In this document: positions 7,111 through 17,700 of the stretch, piece after piece | Layout: the number at the start of each line of letters is the position of its first letter | Position numbering within the stretch: position 1 is the stretch's first letter | NCBI GenBank assembly: GCA_003231035.1 | Contig: QIHU01000360.1 | Coordinates: 1 to 19,256, forward strand | From: Acidobacteriota bacterium | Lineage (GTDB): Bacteria > Acidobacteriota > Thermoanaerobaculia > Multivoradales > SZUA-115 | Length of the DNA: 19,256 bases | Reading direction: 5' to 3' | Program-made: the position numbers and the translations under genes | Notes under the pieces: generated by a model | The model's input: the letters and a program-made list of their open reading frames with translations, nothing else | Told to the model about the DNA's origin: nothing | The model's database searches: none

Positions 7111-8494
7111 CCCGCTGGCGCAGAATCCGCTCGGCCATGGTTGCATCGATGGGGCCACCGAGTTCAATCCTACGGATCGCCGTCCAGCCGTCGCCTCGCG
7201 TCTCACGGTAGTGGAGGTTGCCCTTGCGCATCCAGCTAACCACACTCTTGGTCCCATTCTGGGAGACGTAGAAGGCGGCCTGGTTCGCTCCCACGGGCGG
7301 TATCGGACGGTCGTCGACCAGTTGGAGCCGTACTAAGTGGGGCACCAAGCCTGGGAACTGGCCGTCAGTTGGCGGGGAGGCGGAGAGGAAAAGGTCGACT
7401 TTGGGTAGCGCACCGTTGGAGAAGACTCCGCCGTCCAGCATTCGCGCTCCGACGTCCACGATGTGGCCGCCAATGCGTTCGGACAGGGCCGCGATACCGT
7501 CTGGCGCAGGGCTGGGCTGGCTGAGGATTAGCGAACGAACGCTATCAGCCAGACTTCCGATCAACCCTGGATGGAAGCGAAAGCCTACATCCACGATGTG
7601 GCCGCCAATGCGGTCCGCTAGACTTGCTAGGCTTTCTGGGGTGAGTTGACTGCCGTTGGCGAGTATTTCGAGAATAACCAGCTGTGCAAGTTCCGTGAGT
7701 TCGCCGGGAATTAGCCGGATCTCAAAGGAGAGAAAACGTTCGGAAGCCGGATTCGCCAGGCCAACGATGACGGTGCGGTGGTCGCGCCCTGGGCGTAGCT
7801 GCGGTGCGTAGAGGAGGTTGGCCGGTACTCCCGCTGGCTCCTCAGGTGCCCGATTGGGGTCGAGCTTGGACAGGTTGAATACACTGTTGGCTCCGAGATA
7901 GGTAGCGTCCTCGAGCACGATCGCGGTGTAGAAAGCCTCGACATTCTCCTCGCGCTGTTCCGACCAAGCTAGGTGCAGGAGCGATCGCAGATGCTCTTGA
8001 TCCTCGCCATTTTCGTCGGCGAGCACAAAGGTATCGCGGGTGATCTCGACCTTGGGTGGCCCTTTGAGCGGCTCACTGTCTCCCGAAACCTCAATGACCT
8101 CCGACCATTCTCCCTCCCTGAGCCAAGCCAGATTGACCAGGGATACATCGGGTCCAATACGGCTTTCCCAAACGACATAGAGGGTGTCGCTCGCACTTTC
8201 GACGAACAGGGTCGGAACCCCCTCTACCAGGGAGTCGTCAGTCGTGGGTAGCAGGAGGCGTCGCGGTTCCTCGCCAGCTACAAGTAGGTCAACGACGACA
8301 ACTGGATAGTCGGCTGCCCCCGCCGCGCAGTTACTGAGTAATTCTTCGCAGGTTCCGTTCCTCGCCACGTAAATCACGCCCGAGAATCCGAGAGCGGCAT
8401 CGCGGAGGACCTCGCTACGTGCGGGAAGAGCTGCGACGAGAAAGGCCAGAAGAAGAATGGATGGAATGGCGGCCATCTTGTTTCGATTTTCCAT
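7097..8494 (-). CDS. Exported protein of unknown function with internal repeat
   Basis: I do not recognise the family. The 465-residue product starts with a signal peptide: basic n-region, hydrophobic core IPSILLLAFLVAALPA, likely cleavage after ARS near residue 28. The first 220 residues are strand-rich, with recurring patterns like TLYVVWES and LLHLAWSEQ. These recall blades of sialidase- or propeller-like proteins, but that is only an impression. Residues about 288-309 and 333-354 form a repeat with the shared core RIGGHIVDVG, 45 residues apart and supported by a 23-base identical DNA repeat. An alternative start is Met7. It is the third gene of the XRE-TPR unit, separated by 4 bases from the TPR stop, so they are probably co-transcribed. 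The 3' end overlaps cmk by 14 bases tail to tail. Confidence 0.75.
   Translation of the reverse strand: MENRNKMAAIPSILLLAFLVAALPARSEVLRDAALGFSGVIYVARNGTCEELLSNCAAGAADYPVVVVDLLVAGEEPRRLLLPTTDDSLVEGVPTLFVESASDTLYVVWESRIGPDVSLVNLAWLREGEWSEVIEVSGDSEPLKGPPKVEITRDTFVLADENGEDQEHLRSLLHLAWSEQREENVEAFYTAIVLEDATYLGANSVFNLSKLDPNRAPEEPAGVPANLLYAPQLRPGRDHRTVIVGLANPASERFLSFEIRLIPGELTELAQLVILEILANGSQLTPESLASLADRIGGHIVDVGFRFHPGLIGSLADSVRSLILSQPSPAPDGIAALSERIGGHIVDVGARMLDGGVFSNGALPKVDLFLSASPPTDGQFPGLVPHLVRLQLVDDRPIPPVGANQAAFYVSQNGTKSVVSWMRKGNLHYRETRGDGWTAIRRIELGGPIDATMAERILRQRVNDL
7455..7612 (-). repeat. Intragenic direct repeat, two 23-base identical copies
   Basis: The same 23 bases occur at 7455-7477 and 7590-7612, 135 bases apart, inside the exported-protein gene. 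Both copies are in the same reading frame and encode the core IGGHIVDV. The flanking codons are similar in meaning but differ in bases (LADRIGG against LSERIGG). That pattern suggests an older 45-codon duplication in which the core has been conserved or re-homogenised. Confidence 0.85.
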
Positions 8495-8498
8495 GATG

Positions 8499-9404
8499 CT
8501 ATGCCTTCAAGTTCACGAGCTGTTGAACGTTGATGAAGAGCAGGAGGTCGGGTACTTCGGGGGAGTCGGGGTAGAAGTTCTCTTGGAGCCGGTGGAAGTA
8601 GTAGCGGGCCGCCAGTGGATTACCACGTTGTTTCTCGGCTTCTCCGAGCAGGAAGAGTCCGTACTTCTGGGGTTCGAGCCTCTCTTGCTGACTGGCCAGA
8701 GCGAAGGCTCGTTTGGCATGCTGAAAAGCCCGATTTGGACGGCCAATCTCGAGGTAGCCATAGGCGAGGCTCAGACGAGGCACGGCTTCGAAGCCGTGCG
8801 CTCCTAGGCGACGCAAGAGCAGCAAACTCGCGAAGAGGCTACGAAACCCCTTTCGCCACTGACCAAGAATTCCTTCGCAATAGCCGAGGTTGTCTAAGAC
8901 TAGGGCTCGTGCCACCGACGGTGTTTCGGGAAGCAGAGTGAGTGCCTGCTGAAGCAAGGGGAGCGCGGACTCGAAGTCACTGGCGATCATGGCCAGGCCA
9001 CCCAATTGGTTGTAGCTGCAACTCAGTTGGAGAGGATCTGCGGTCTGGCGGCTGTTGCGATGGGCAATGCGAGCGTAAAAACCGGCTTTCTCGAGGTCGC
9101 GCTGGAGTTCGTAGCTCCGGGACAGTGCGTATGCGGCCCGGAATGAGTTCAAGGAGTCTGCGTTTTGCATCAAGATTCGTCGCAGTACCGGCTGTGCCTC
9201 GGCGATTTCACCAGTTTCGATCCAGAGGGTGGCTCGGCCGCACAGGGCGGCGTCGCGCATATGTGGATCGCCATTATCTTCAGCGATTCGGACTGCCTCT
9301 TCGTGGAGTTCGAGGCCTCTACCTATTCGGCCCGAGTACACTTCACTCCAGGCGGACTCCCGCAGCTGTTCACAACGCTCTTTCAAAGTCTGTGTGGTGG
9401 GCAT
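8499..9404 (-). CDS. TPR-like helical repeat protein
   Basis: This 301-residue cytoplasmic protein is built almost wholly of paired helices. Segments such as EVYSGRIGRGLELHEEAVRIA, SYNQLGGLAMIASDFESALPLLQQAL and GYLEIGRPNRAFQHAKRAFALA carry the Gly/Ala-Tyr-Ala spacing of tetratricopeptide repeats. I count about six. It has no catalytic motif and no signal peptide. I chose the ATG at 9404 because AAGGGAAAAC precedes it. A TTG at 9455 overlapping the upstream XRE stop (TTGA) would add 17 residues and is a real alternative. It lies between the XRE gene and the exported-protein gene, so it may sense a ligand or peptide or act as a scaffold for the DNA-binding protein. That role is inferred from context only. 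Confidence 0.8.
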   Translation of the reverse strand: MPTTQTLKERCEQLRESAWSEVYSGRIGRGLELHEEAVRIAEDNGDPHMRDAALCGRATLWIETGEIAEAQPVLRRILMQNADSLNSFRAAYALSRSYELQRDLEKAGFYARIAHRNSRQTADPLQLSCSYNQLGGLAMIASDFESALPLLQQALTLLPETPSVARALVLDNLGYCEGILGQWRKGFRSLFASLLLLRRLGAHGFEAVPRLSLAYGYLEIGRPNRAFQHAKRAFALASQQERLEPQKYGLFLLGEAEKQRGNPLAARYYFHRLQENFYPDSPEVPDLLLFINVQQLVNLKA

Positions 9405-9451
9405 GTTTTCCCTTTTCTTGGAGGTGCTGCTAGGAGCCTGCTGAGGGTCAC

Positions 9452-9826
9452 TCAAGTTCCGGTGGTCCTTCGCTGGGCCGGATAGGATTGCGAGTTACGG
9501 TGACGCTTTCCGATGAGGCGCTGCACTTCTTTCTGATCGTCTTGCCCCAGGGCGTTGAATTGCTGGACCATCCAGGCCTCGCGGGGGCTGACTCTGCCCG
9601 GTTTGGGTTCTTCGAAGAATTCGGCGACGCTGACCTTGAATTCCGCGAGCATGCGGAAGAGGGTGTCTAGGCTAACGCGGTATTCGCCGCGTTCGATGCG
9701 CGACAGATCGCTTTGCTGGATGCCGATGCGGCTGGCCAGCTCGTTTTGCGTGAGCTTGCGCTCTTTTCTTAGACGGCGGATTTTCTTGCCGACTAGTTCT
9801 ACTTGTCTGGTTCTTCGCTCGGACAT
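9452..9826 (-). CDS. XRE-family helix-turn-helix regulator
   Basis: This 124-residue DNA-binding protein has a Cro/CI-type HTH in residues about 14-68: KKIRRLRKERKLTQNELASR, then GIQQSDLSRIERGEYRVSLDTLFRMLAEF. The recognition helix is QQSDLSRIERG. The C-terminal half (about 75-124) is short and basic at the end (GKRHRNSQSYPAQRRT), with no recognised effector domain. It is the first gene of an apparent three-gene unit with the TPR and exported-protein genes. Its promoter contains a perfect palindrome over the -10 box, which fits negative autoregulation by a dimer. AAGGTGG lies about 12 bases before the ATG, which is rather far. The regulator family is certain; its targets beyond its own promoter are unknown. 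Confidence 0.92.
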   Translation of the reverse strand: MSERRTRQVELVGKKIRRLRKERKLTQNELASRIGIQQSDLSRIERGEYRVSLDTLFRMLAEFKVSVAEFFEEPKPGRVSPREAWMVQQFNALGQDDQKEVQRLIGKRHRNSQSYPAQRRTTGT

Positions 9827-9889
9827 CGGTTTCTGCCCACCTTCCGTCTGTTGGACGGTCCTGCCACGGGGTCATCGTGCGATTTGGTG

Positions 9890-9904
9890 ATGCTACTGTA
9901 GCAT
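9890..9904. promoter_or_regulatory. Perfect palindromic operator candidate for the XRE regulator
   Basis: ATGCTACTGTAGCAT has two perfect 7-base arms around a central T. It covers the -10 hexamer of the only plausible promoter for the XRE gene. Dimeric XRE/Cro repressors typically bind such short palindromes with TAC/GTA half-sites, so autorepression is the simplest reading. The site is seen directly; the binding protein is inferred. Confidence 0.6.
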
Positions 9905-9923
9905 GAGGATTGGGGGGGTGCAA
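9895..9923 (-). promoter_or_regulatory. Sigma-70-like promoter of the XRE-TPR-exported protein unit
   Basis: Reading leftward, TTGCAC (9923-9918), a 17-base spacer and TACAGT (9900-9895) form a moderate -35/-10 pair. The spacing is ideal and the -10 matches 4 of 6. Transcription would start near 9888, about 60 bases ahead of the XRE ATG. The -10 lies wholly inside the palindrome 9890-9904. Confidence 0.5.
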
Positions 9924-9924
9924 T

Positions 9925-9945
9925 GGTTGGGTGGTTGGGGGAGGG
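9925..9945 (+). other. G-rich tract with G-quadruplex potential
   Basis: The plus strand between the secA 3' end and the XRE promoter has closely spaced G runs (GG, GGG, GG, GGGGG, GGG, with 1-2 base loops), preceded by a run of seven G at 9912-9918. It fits a two-tier quadruplex motif. Both flanking genes are transcribed leftward, so the G-rich strand is the template strand. No function is shown. Confidence 0.35.
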
Positions 9946-9994
9946 AACCGGGTATCTAGCGATGGCTGGGGCGGGGCCTCGCGTCTCGGGTGGG

Positions 9995-12679
<2,685 letters not shown>

Positions 12680-12881
12680 CGTGAATATCTCTACAAAAGT
12701 CCAAGTTGAAGCGGGTGGGTAGGGGCGCGGCCGTAGCCGGCCAGTCTTGGAGAACGCGTCAGTTTAGCAGAACATTCCACGCCGCCCGAGGCCTCAAGAA
12801 GGGTCGCCTGGAAGGGAAGAAAGTGGTGCTCGACCCCAGCGCATGCCCAGATTTACGGGGTTCTGCTAGCAGGTCGTGGAG
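12680..12881. other. Gap upstream of secA
   Basis: The 202 bases between secA and the M23 peptidase gene (both leftward) hold no recognised gene. A small GGCCG/CGGCC hairpin lies at about 12729-12742. On the plus strand, one frame near 12790-12850 reads LEGKKVVLDPS, faintly like the opening of amidase_3 domains, but it has no start codon and stops after about 25 codons. I see no Rho-independent terminator and no clear secA promoter. Confidence 0.4.
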
Positions 12882-13748
12882 CTAGCGACGATCCAGCATG
12901 AAGGCCAGCGGATTGACATGCTTACCCTCTTCCAAGACTTCGTAGTGCAGGTGGTAGCCGGTCGAGCGGCCGGTGCTGCCCACGGCGCCGATGACGTCGC
13001 CGCGTCGAATGCGCTGGCCGGGCTCGACATCGATCCGCGACAGATGGCCGAAGCGGGTGGACAACCCGTAGCCGTGGGAGAGGACAATCGCCTTGCCCAG
13101 GCCGCCGTTGCGTCCGGTTTTGAGTACCACCCCGTCGGCCGGCGCCGCCACCGGCTGCCCCTTCGGCGCTGAGATATCGATCGCCGGGTGGTAGGCCCGC
13201 TTGCCGGTAATGGGGTCGCGACGGTTGCCGAAGTTGCTGGTGAGAATGCCGCGAACCGGGGTAATCGACGGCATCGAAGCGGTCCAGCGCAGCCGCTCGT
13301 CGAGTTGCTCTTGGATCTCTTGCAGGTGGCCGGAGAGCCTGCTGGTGCGATGTTCTATCTCGTGGATGAACTCGCTGTAGCCGTTGAGGCTGGGGGAGGA
13401 GAGGTTACCGCCGACGCCGGACTCTTCGGTCAAATTGCCGAGTCCGGCGACGATCGCCAATTGGCGGGTGCGTTCCTCGTAGTTGCCGAGGTTGGCCTGG
13501 AGGTCGAGAATGCTGGCCTCGAAGGATTGGTTGACCTCGCGCAGACTCTCGTTCTCGCTCCGTAGATTGGAGAGTTCCGCTTGATCGATGGTCGTTCTAA
13601 AAAATAACCACGAGATGAGGGTAGCGCCGAGGGTCAGGGCGATCAGTGCGCCCGAGGCGATGCCCACCTGTTGGGAGCTGATGCGCCATTTGCGCAGCTT
13701 GGCGCGGCTGTGGGGTACCAAAATGACAGTGTAATACTTGCCAGCCAT
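12882..13748 (-). CDS. Membrane-anchored M23 (LytM-type) peptidase
   Basis: This is a probable cell-wall endopeptidase, or a regulator of wall hydrolases, of 288 residues. A basic cytoplasmic stretch (residues 1-28, with SRAKLRKWRIS) precedes one transmembrane helix at about 29-50 and a periplasmic coiled coil at about 53-95. A second helical part (IHEIEHRTSRLSGHLQEIQEQL) follows. The M23 domain runs from about 163 to 288 and begins TPVRGILTSNFGNRRDP. Zinc ligands are present: His187 and Asp191 in HPAIDIS and His268 in HLHYEV, with His266 as the catalytic partner. It is therefore predicted to be active, unlike degenerate EnvC/NlpD-type activators. The layout (anchor, coiled coil, LytM) resembles division- or shape-linked peptidases. 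GAGGA at 13758-13762 serves as ribosome site, with a strong promoter upstream. Confidence 0.92.
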   Translation of the reverse strand: MAGKYYTVILVPHSRAKLRKWRISSQQVGIASGALIALTLGATLISWLFFRTTIDQAELSNLRSENESLREVNQSFEASILDLQANLGNYEERTRQLAIVAGLGNLTEESGVGGNLSSPSLNGYSEFIHEIEHRTSRLSGHLQEIQEQLDERLRWTASMPSITPVRGILTSNFGNRRDPITGKRAYHPAIDISAPKGQPVAAPADGVVLKTGRNGGLGKAIVLSHGYGLSTRFGHLSRIDVEPGQRIRRGDVIGAVGSTGRSTGYHLHYEVLEEGKHVNPLAFMLDRR

Positions 13749-13812
13749 GCAAACCCGTCCTCTATAAACCCCAAATTGTAGCTCTGTGCAGCGACACCAA
13801 AATCGTCCGACT

Positions 13813-13840
13813 ATTCTAATCAGAAACGCCGGAATGTCAA
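13813..13840 (-). promoter_or_regulatory. Strong sigma-70-like promoter of the M23 peptidase gene
   Basis: Reading leftward, a perfect TTGACA (13840-13835) is followed by a 16-base spacer and TAGAAT (13818-13813, 5 of 6 matches to the -10 consensus). The expected start is near 13806, giving a leader of about 57 bases with GAGGA placed 9 bases before the ATG. It is the best consensus promoter in the window. Confidence 0.75.
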
Positions 13841-13979
13841 CAGCGAGAGTAGGTTAGCGAGTGCGGAGCTTCGATCGTAGCGGCCAATCTGGGAAATCGG
13901 CCATCTGGAAGAGCCGATCTTCGGAGGATAAATAGCTGAGCACGGCTGGGATGGACGCGGTTGAGATCGATACCGTCGG

Positions 13980-13997
13980 GCCAGCCTCTACGCTGGC
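13980..13997 (-). terminator. Stem-loop at the stop codon of the nucleotidyltransferase-like gene
   Basis: GCCAGC and GCTGGC form a 6-base GC stem around a 6-base loop that spans the stop codon at 13988-13990. No T-run follows in the leftward direction, so it is not a standard Rho-independent terminator. It may only slow the polymerase or protect the 3' end. Confidence 0.25.
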
Positions 13998-14662
13998 TTC
14001 TTCCGCGGCTTCTTCTGTGCCATCGAATTTTTCCGCAACCCCTTCGGCTGCGAAAACTGTGGCCTAATGTCGGAGGTCAGAATACCGGAGGTCAGCCGGG
14101 CGAGAAGCCGGGCTCCCTCCTGCCCTTCGCCGTGCAGTTGCAACCAGCGAATCAGCTGTTCGATCGAGAGCGCGCGCACTGGCGTCGACCCCACTTTGAG
14201 CGCGGTAGCCTCTGGAACTAGATCCTCGTAGCTGCCCATGCCGGGCAAATGAGGCCATAGCTCAAGCTCCATCGGGCGCTCCAGGGGCAGCCCCCGCGGG
14301 GTGAGCGCGATGCGAATCGGCTCGCTAGCCTGCTTCAACTGCCCGAGCAGAGCGGTGGGGTAGGGCGACTCCGGCACCTGCCTGCCGTCCAATTCCTGCA
14401 CCGCTCTGGCGAGACACTCACAGTTCTCCCACCCCTGCTGAAAACACAGCTGTGCCGGCGGCAAGGTCTTCAAATCGCCGTGGAGAAAGAGGGCGAAAGG
14501 GCCCACCGCCACGAAGCGCACGCCATGCTCGGCGAGAGTGGCGAGCATGGACGGCAGCTGGAGCGAGGAGTAGCCCTCCGCGGATTCCGCGTTGTGGTTC
14601 GGATAGTGCACGAGTGGAGCGCACAGTCTACCGGTAACGGCGGATTCGCCAGAACTCGGCAA
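13988..14662 (-). CDS. Nucleotidyltransferase-like protein with degenerate active site
   Basis: The product is up to 224 residues from a TTG. Residues 40-62 (ATLAEHGVRFVAVGPFALFLHG) closely recall the first helix and strand of MNT/AbiEii-type nucleotidyltransferase-fold proteins, where a Gly-Gly or Gly-Ser pair is followed about 10 residues later by Asp-x-Asp. Here the second Gly is Pro, and the expected acidic pair is replaced by KTLPPAQLCF, so catalysis seems lost. The later part (TALKVGSTPVRALSIEQLIRWL) resembles the matching 'value, then sensitive residue list' helix of the same fold. The last 20 residues are strongly basic. The start is uncertain: GTG at 14611 or ATG at 14548 (186 residues) are also in frame and no start has a good ribosome site. 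It points away from the CHAT-protease gene, which begins about 100 bases off. The fold assignment is moderate and the function unknown. Confidence 0.6.
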   Translation of the reverse strand: MPSSGESAVTGRLCAPLVHYPNHNAESAEGYSSLQLPSMLATLAEHGVRFVAVGPFALFLHGDLKTLPPAQLCFQQGWENCECLARAVQELDGRQVPESPYPTALLGQLKQASEPIRIALTPRGLPLERPMELELWPHLPGMGSYEDLVPEATALKVGSTPVRALSIEQLIRWLQLHGEGQEGARLLARLTSGILTSDIRPQFSQPKGLRKNSMAQKKPRKKPA

Positions 14663-14753
14663 CGGGCCACGGTCGTGCTAGCCTAATACTCTACTCACTA
14701 TTTGATTTTTCTAGCCGGACCTGGCCGAGGCTGGGCGTTCCCGGTTTGTTGGT

Positions 14754-14758
14754 GGAGG
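14754..14758 (+). promoter_or_regulatory. Shine-Dalgarno that fixes the CHAT gene start
   Basis: GGAGG sits 5 bases ahead of the ATG at 14764. In-frame TTG, TTG and GTG codons at 14746-14754 lie before or within the site and are therefore unlikely starts. Confidence 0.8.
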
Positions 14759-14763
14759 AATGC

Positions 14764-17700
14764 ATGACGGAGAGCATCGCGGCTCCCACGCGTGAGGTGG
14801 ACGGCGATGCCGGCGATGCCGGCGGTGTCGAGGGCCATCCAGAGCGGAGGGTGGATGCACCGGAGGCCTGTGCCACCGCGCCCATCGAAGTCGAGATCTA
14901 CCACGGCAACCTCGCCTTTGTGCAAGCTCCGGTCGCTCTAGGCCACTATGAGCAAGACGTCATCGTCGGCAGCGAAGCGACCCTGGATCGGCTCCTCGAT
15001 GGCCGTCTAAGCCAGCGCTGGAAGCTAGGGCGCTACCCGGGGCCGGTGGGGACGGTCGAACTGGTGCTCAGCCGGGCCACCGATGGCCTGGAGTTTGGCG
15101 GGGCGATCATCTTTGGGTTGGGCAAAGTCGGTAGTCTCACCCCGAGTAGCCTGGTGGAGAGCTTTCGCCAAGCGGCGGTGGATTACTGTATTCATCTGGT
15201 GGAAAAGGACTCTTCGCGGGCTGCTGAGGCCATTGAGGCGACCTTGGCGGTACCCTTGATCGGATCGGGCGACCAGGGCGTCTCGATCGAAGAGAGCTTG
15301 CTGGCCCTTCTGGAAGCGACCACCATCGCCAACCGCACTCTCAGCCTCGAAGATCTTGGCCGAGAGGTGAGGATCGCCAAACTTCAGTTTGTCGAGTTGT
15401 TCCTGGATCGAGCGGTCGAGGCGGCGCAAGTCGTGGTCGACCTCTCCTCCGATGCGACGCGGGCTCACGGTTTCGAGTTCTCGGGCGAGGTGGGGCGGCT
15501 GGCCGGCGGACTGTGGCGGGTGCTGCGCGCCCGCGAACAGAGTTGGTGGCGGCGGCTCCAGGTGCGCACCGCCGAGGATGGGGAACTCCAGTTCTCCGAC
15601 CTGTCGAGCCGGGCCGGGGCACGCGAACATCCCGTCGCCACCCAATCGAGGTTGATCCAGGGGCTCAAGGAGGAACTCCTCGGGCTGGGCGGCCACGCCA
15701 TGCCGGCGCACCCCAGGGAGGTTTCGCTAGCGGCGACCCTCTATGAACTCCTCGTGCCGAATGGATTTAAGAAGTTTGGCCCTAAGCGGTCAAACTTGCT
15801 CCTGTTGATGGACGAAGAGGCGGCCTGCCTGCCCTGGGAGCTGCTGCGCGACGAGCGCCCCCGGTTCTCGGCCACGGCCAGCGAGCCTTTCGCCAGTCGG
15901 CCGGAGTGCGTCTTGGACATCGAAGCACTGCGACCGGTGGCCGTGCGTACCGGTTTGGTGCGTCAGCTGACCGGCAGCGAGATCCGTCAGAACGTGACCA
16001 GTGCAAGCGGTAACGAAGCCCTGGTGGTGGGCGATCCCGAGAATGGCCATCGTCCGCTACCGGCCGCGCGCGGCGAGGCTAGGAGGGTGGAAGAGCTGCT
16101 CTCTTCGAAGAGCTTCAAAGTGACCTGCTCAGTGGGAGCCTCCTCGACTCAAGTCATGCAAGACCTGCTGGCTCGTCCCTATCGGGTGGTCCATCTAGCC
16201 GGCCATGGCTCCTTGGGTCAATCTCCTCCAGACGCACCGGCCGATCCGTCGAACGACACCGACTCCAATTCCTCGCAGCCGCCGCAACGAACGGGGATGG
16301 TGCTGGGCAACGGCTCCTTCTTGACCGCCGGGGAACTGGAGCAGATGGAAACGGTGCCCGAACTGGTCTTCGTCAACTGTTGCCACCTCGGATCGATGGA
16401 TGGAGGGCCGGACTCCGAGGAGGCGCAACCCTCGGGCCGGCTGGCTTCGAGCTTTGCCTTGCAGCTCATTCGCATCGGCGTGCGGGCGGTGATCGCGGCG
16501 GCTTGGAAGGTGGACGACGAAGCGGCGAAAGCCTTCGCCACCCAGTTCTATGAGCAGATGCTCGACGGCAGGCCGTTCGGCGACGCGGTGCTGCGCGCTC
16601 GGCGGATGACCTTCGAGGAGTATCCCGAAAGCAATACCTGGGGGGCCTACCAAGCCTACGGCGACCCTCACTTCTTGCTCCGTCTGCCGCGGTACCTGGG
16701 CCAGCTGCCGGCGATGCCGGAGCACTTCGTGGACAAGCGCGAAGTGATCGCCGAACTCAACAACGTGGTCAGCATGGCGGCGACGACCTCGGAAAGGCGG
16801 ATTCGCGCCTTGCTAGCGCGACTGAAACGGCTGCGCGAACTGGTCCATGACAGATGGTTGAAACTGTCGTCGGTGCAAGTGGCCTTCGCCGAGGCGTATC
16901 GCGAGCTGGACCGTATCGAGGAGGCGATCGAGTGCTATTCCACCGCCCTCGAGATTGACAAGTCGACGATTCAAATCCGTTCGCTGGAACAGCGGTGCGG
17001 ATTGCTCGCTTCCCTGGCGCTGCGCCGTTGGCGCGACCCTCTCGACAAGAGCTTTGGTGCTCGTGAGGCCTCGGCTCAGATCGAGGACTGCATGCGCATG
17101 GTTTGGGATCTCCCGCGCACCGACGGCAGGCACCACGAGGACGATCGGTTGATGACCCGGGAGCGACTCGCTTTGGTTGCCTCGATGTACAAACGGTTGG
17201 CGCTCCTGACCAACTCCGAGCAGCGCACGGAGCGTGTTTTTCAAGCCACCGAGTTCTATGCCAAGGCCCACCATCTTCACCAAGCGCGCAACCGCACGAC
17301 CGCTCTCTACCCGTACGCGCAATATCTGACTTGTCGGGCGGTGTGCAATCTGAGAGGGGATGCCGATTTGGAACCGGGATTCGCGGACGATATCGCCAAC
17401 CTGCGCGACCTCTTGAAAGCAAGGCGGCGCCGTGACCCATCCTTCTGGAGCTTGGTCCGTCAGGCGGAGGTCGACTGGTTGGAAAGTCTGGGCGTCGGGA
17501 GTCTCGAAGAGGTGCTAGAGAGGGTCGTCCGCCTCCTCACCGCCGGGTGGAAGCGGGCTGGTACCCTGCGCCAAGCGCGTGCCCTCTATGAACATCTGTG
17601 CTGGCTGGAGACGATGATCGAGCCTCCAGCCCGTCACGGGCACACCGCGCTCAACGAACACAGGGTGAGCACCCACGAAGCCCTGACCACCTTGCGGGTG

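Noticed and set aside
12783..12860. Plus-strand frame containing LEGKKVVLDPS, reminiscent of amidase_3 openings
   Set aside because: Only about 25 codons, no start codon and no downstream catalytic motif. Chance or an untraceable remnant.
13896..13918. ATCGGC/GCCGAT inverted repeat near the M23 promoter
   Set aside because: Six-base arms with an 11-base loop, upstream of the -35 box and without a T-run. Too weak to call a terminator or operator.
13951..14067. 38-codon plus-strand ORF, Ser/Ala/Thr-rich, starting MDAVEIDTVG
   Set aside because: No ribosome site, low complexity, and mostly antisense to the nucleotidyltransferase-like gene.
13853..14070. Minus-strand open stretch past the nucleotidyltransferase-like stop that reads SYLSSEDRLFQMADFPDW
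   Set aside because: It looks somewhat protein-like and could mean a frameshifted longer C-terminus. However, it has no start except an internal GTG without a ribosome site, and the basic KKPRKKPA ending of the main frame is a plausible natural end.
15025..15711. 228-codon minus-strand frame inside the CHAT gene
   Set aside because: It is a shadow frame. The plus-strand protein has conserved motifs and a good ribosome site.
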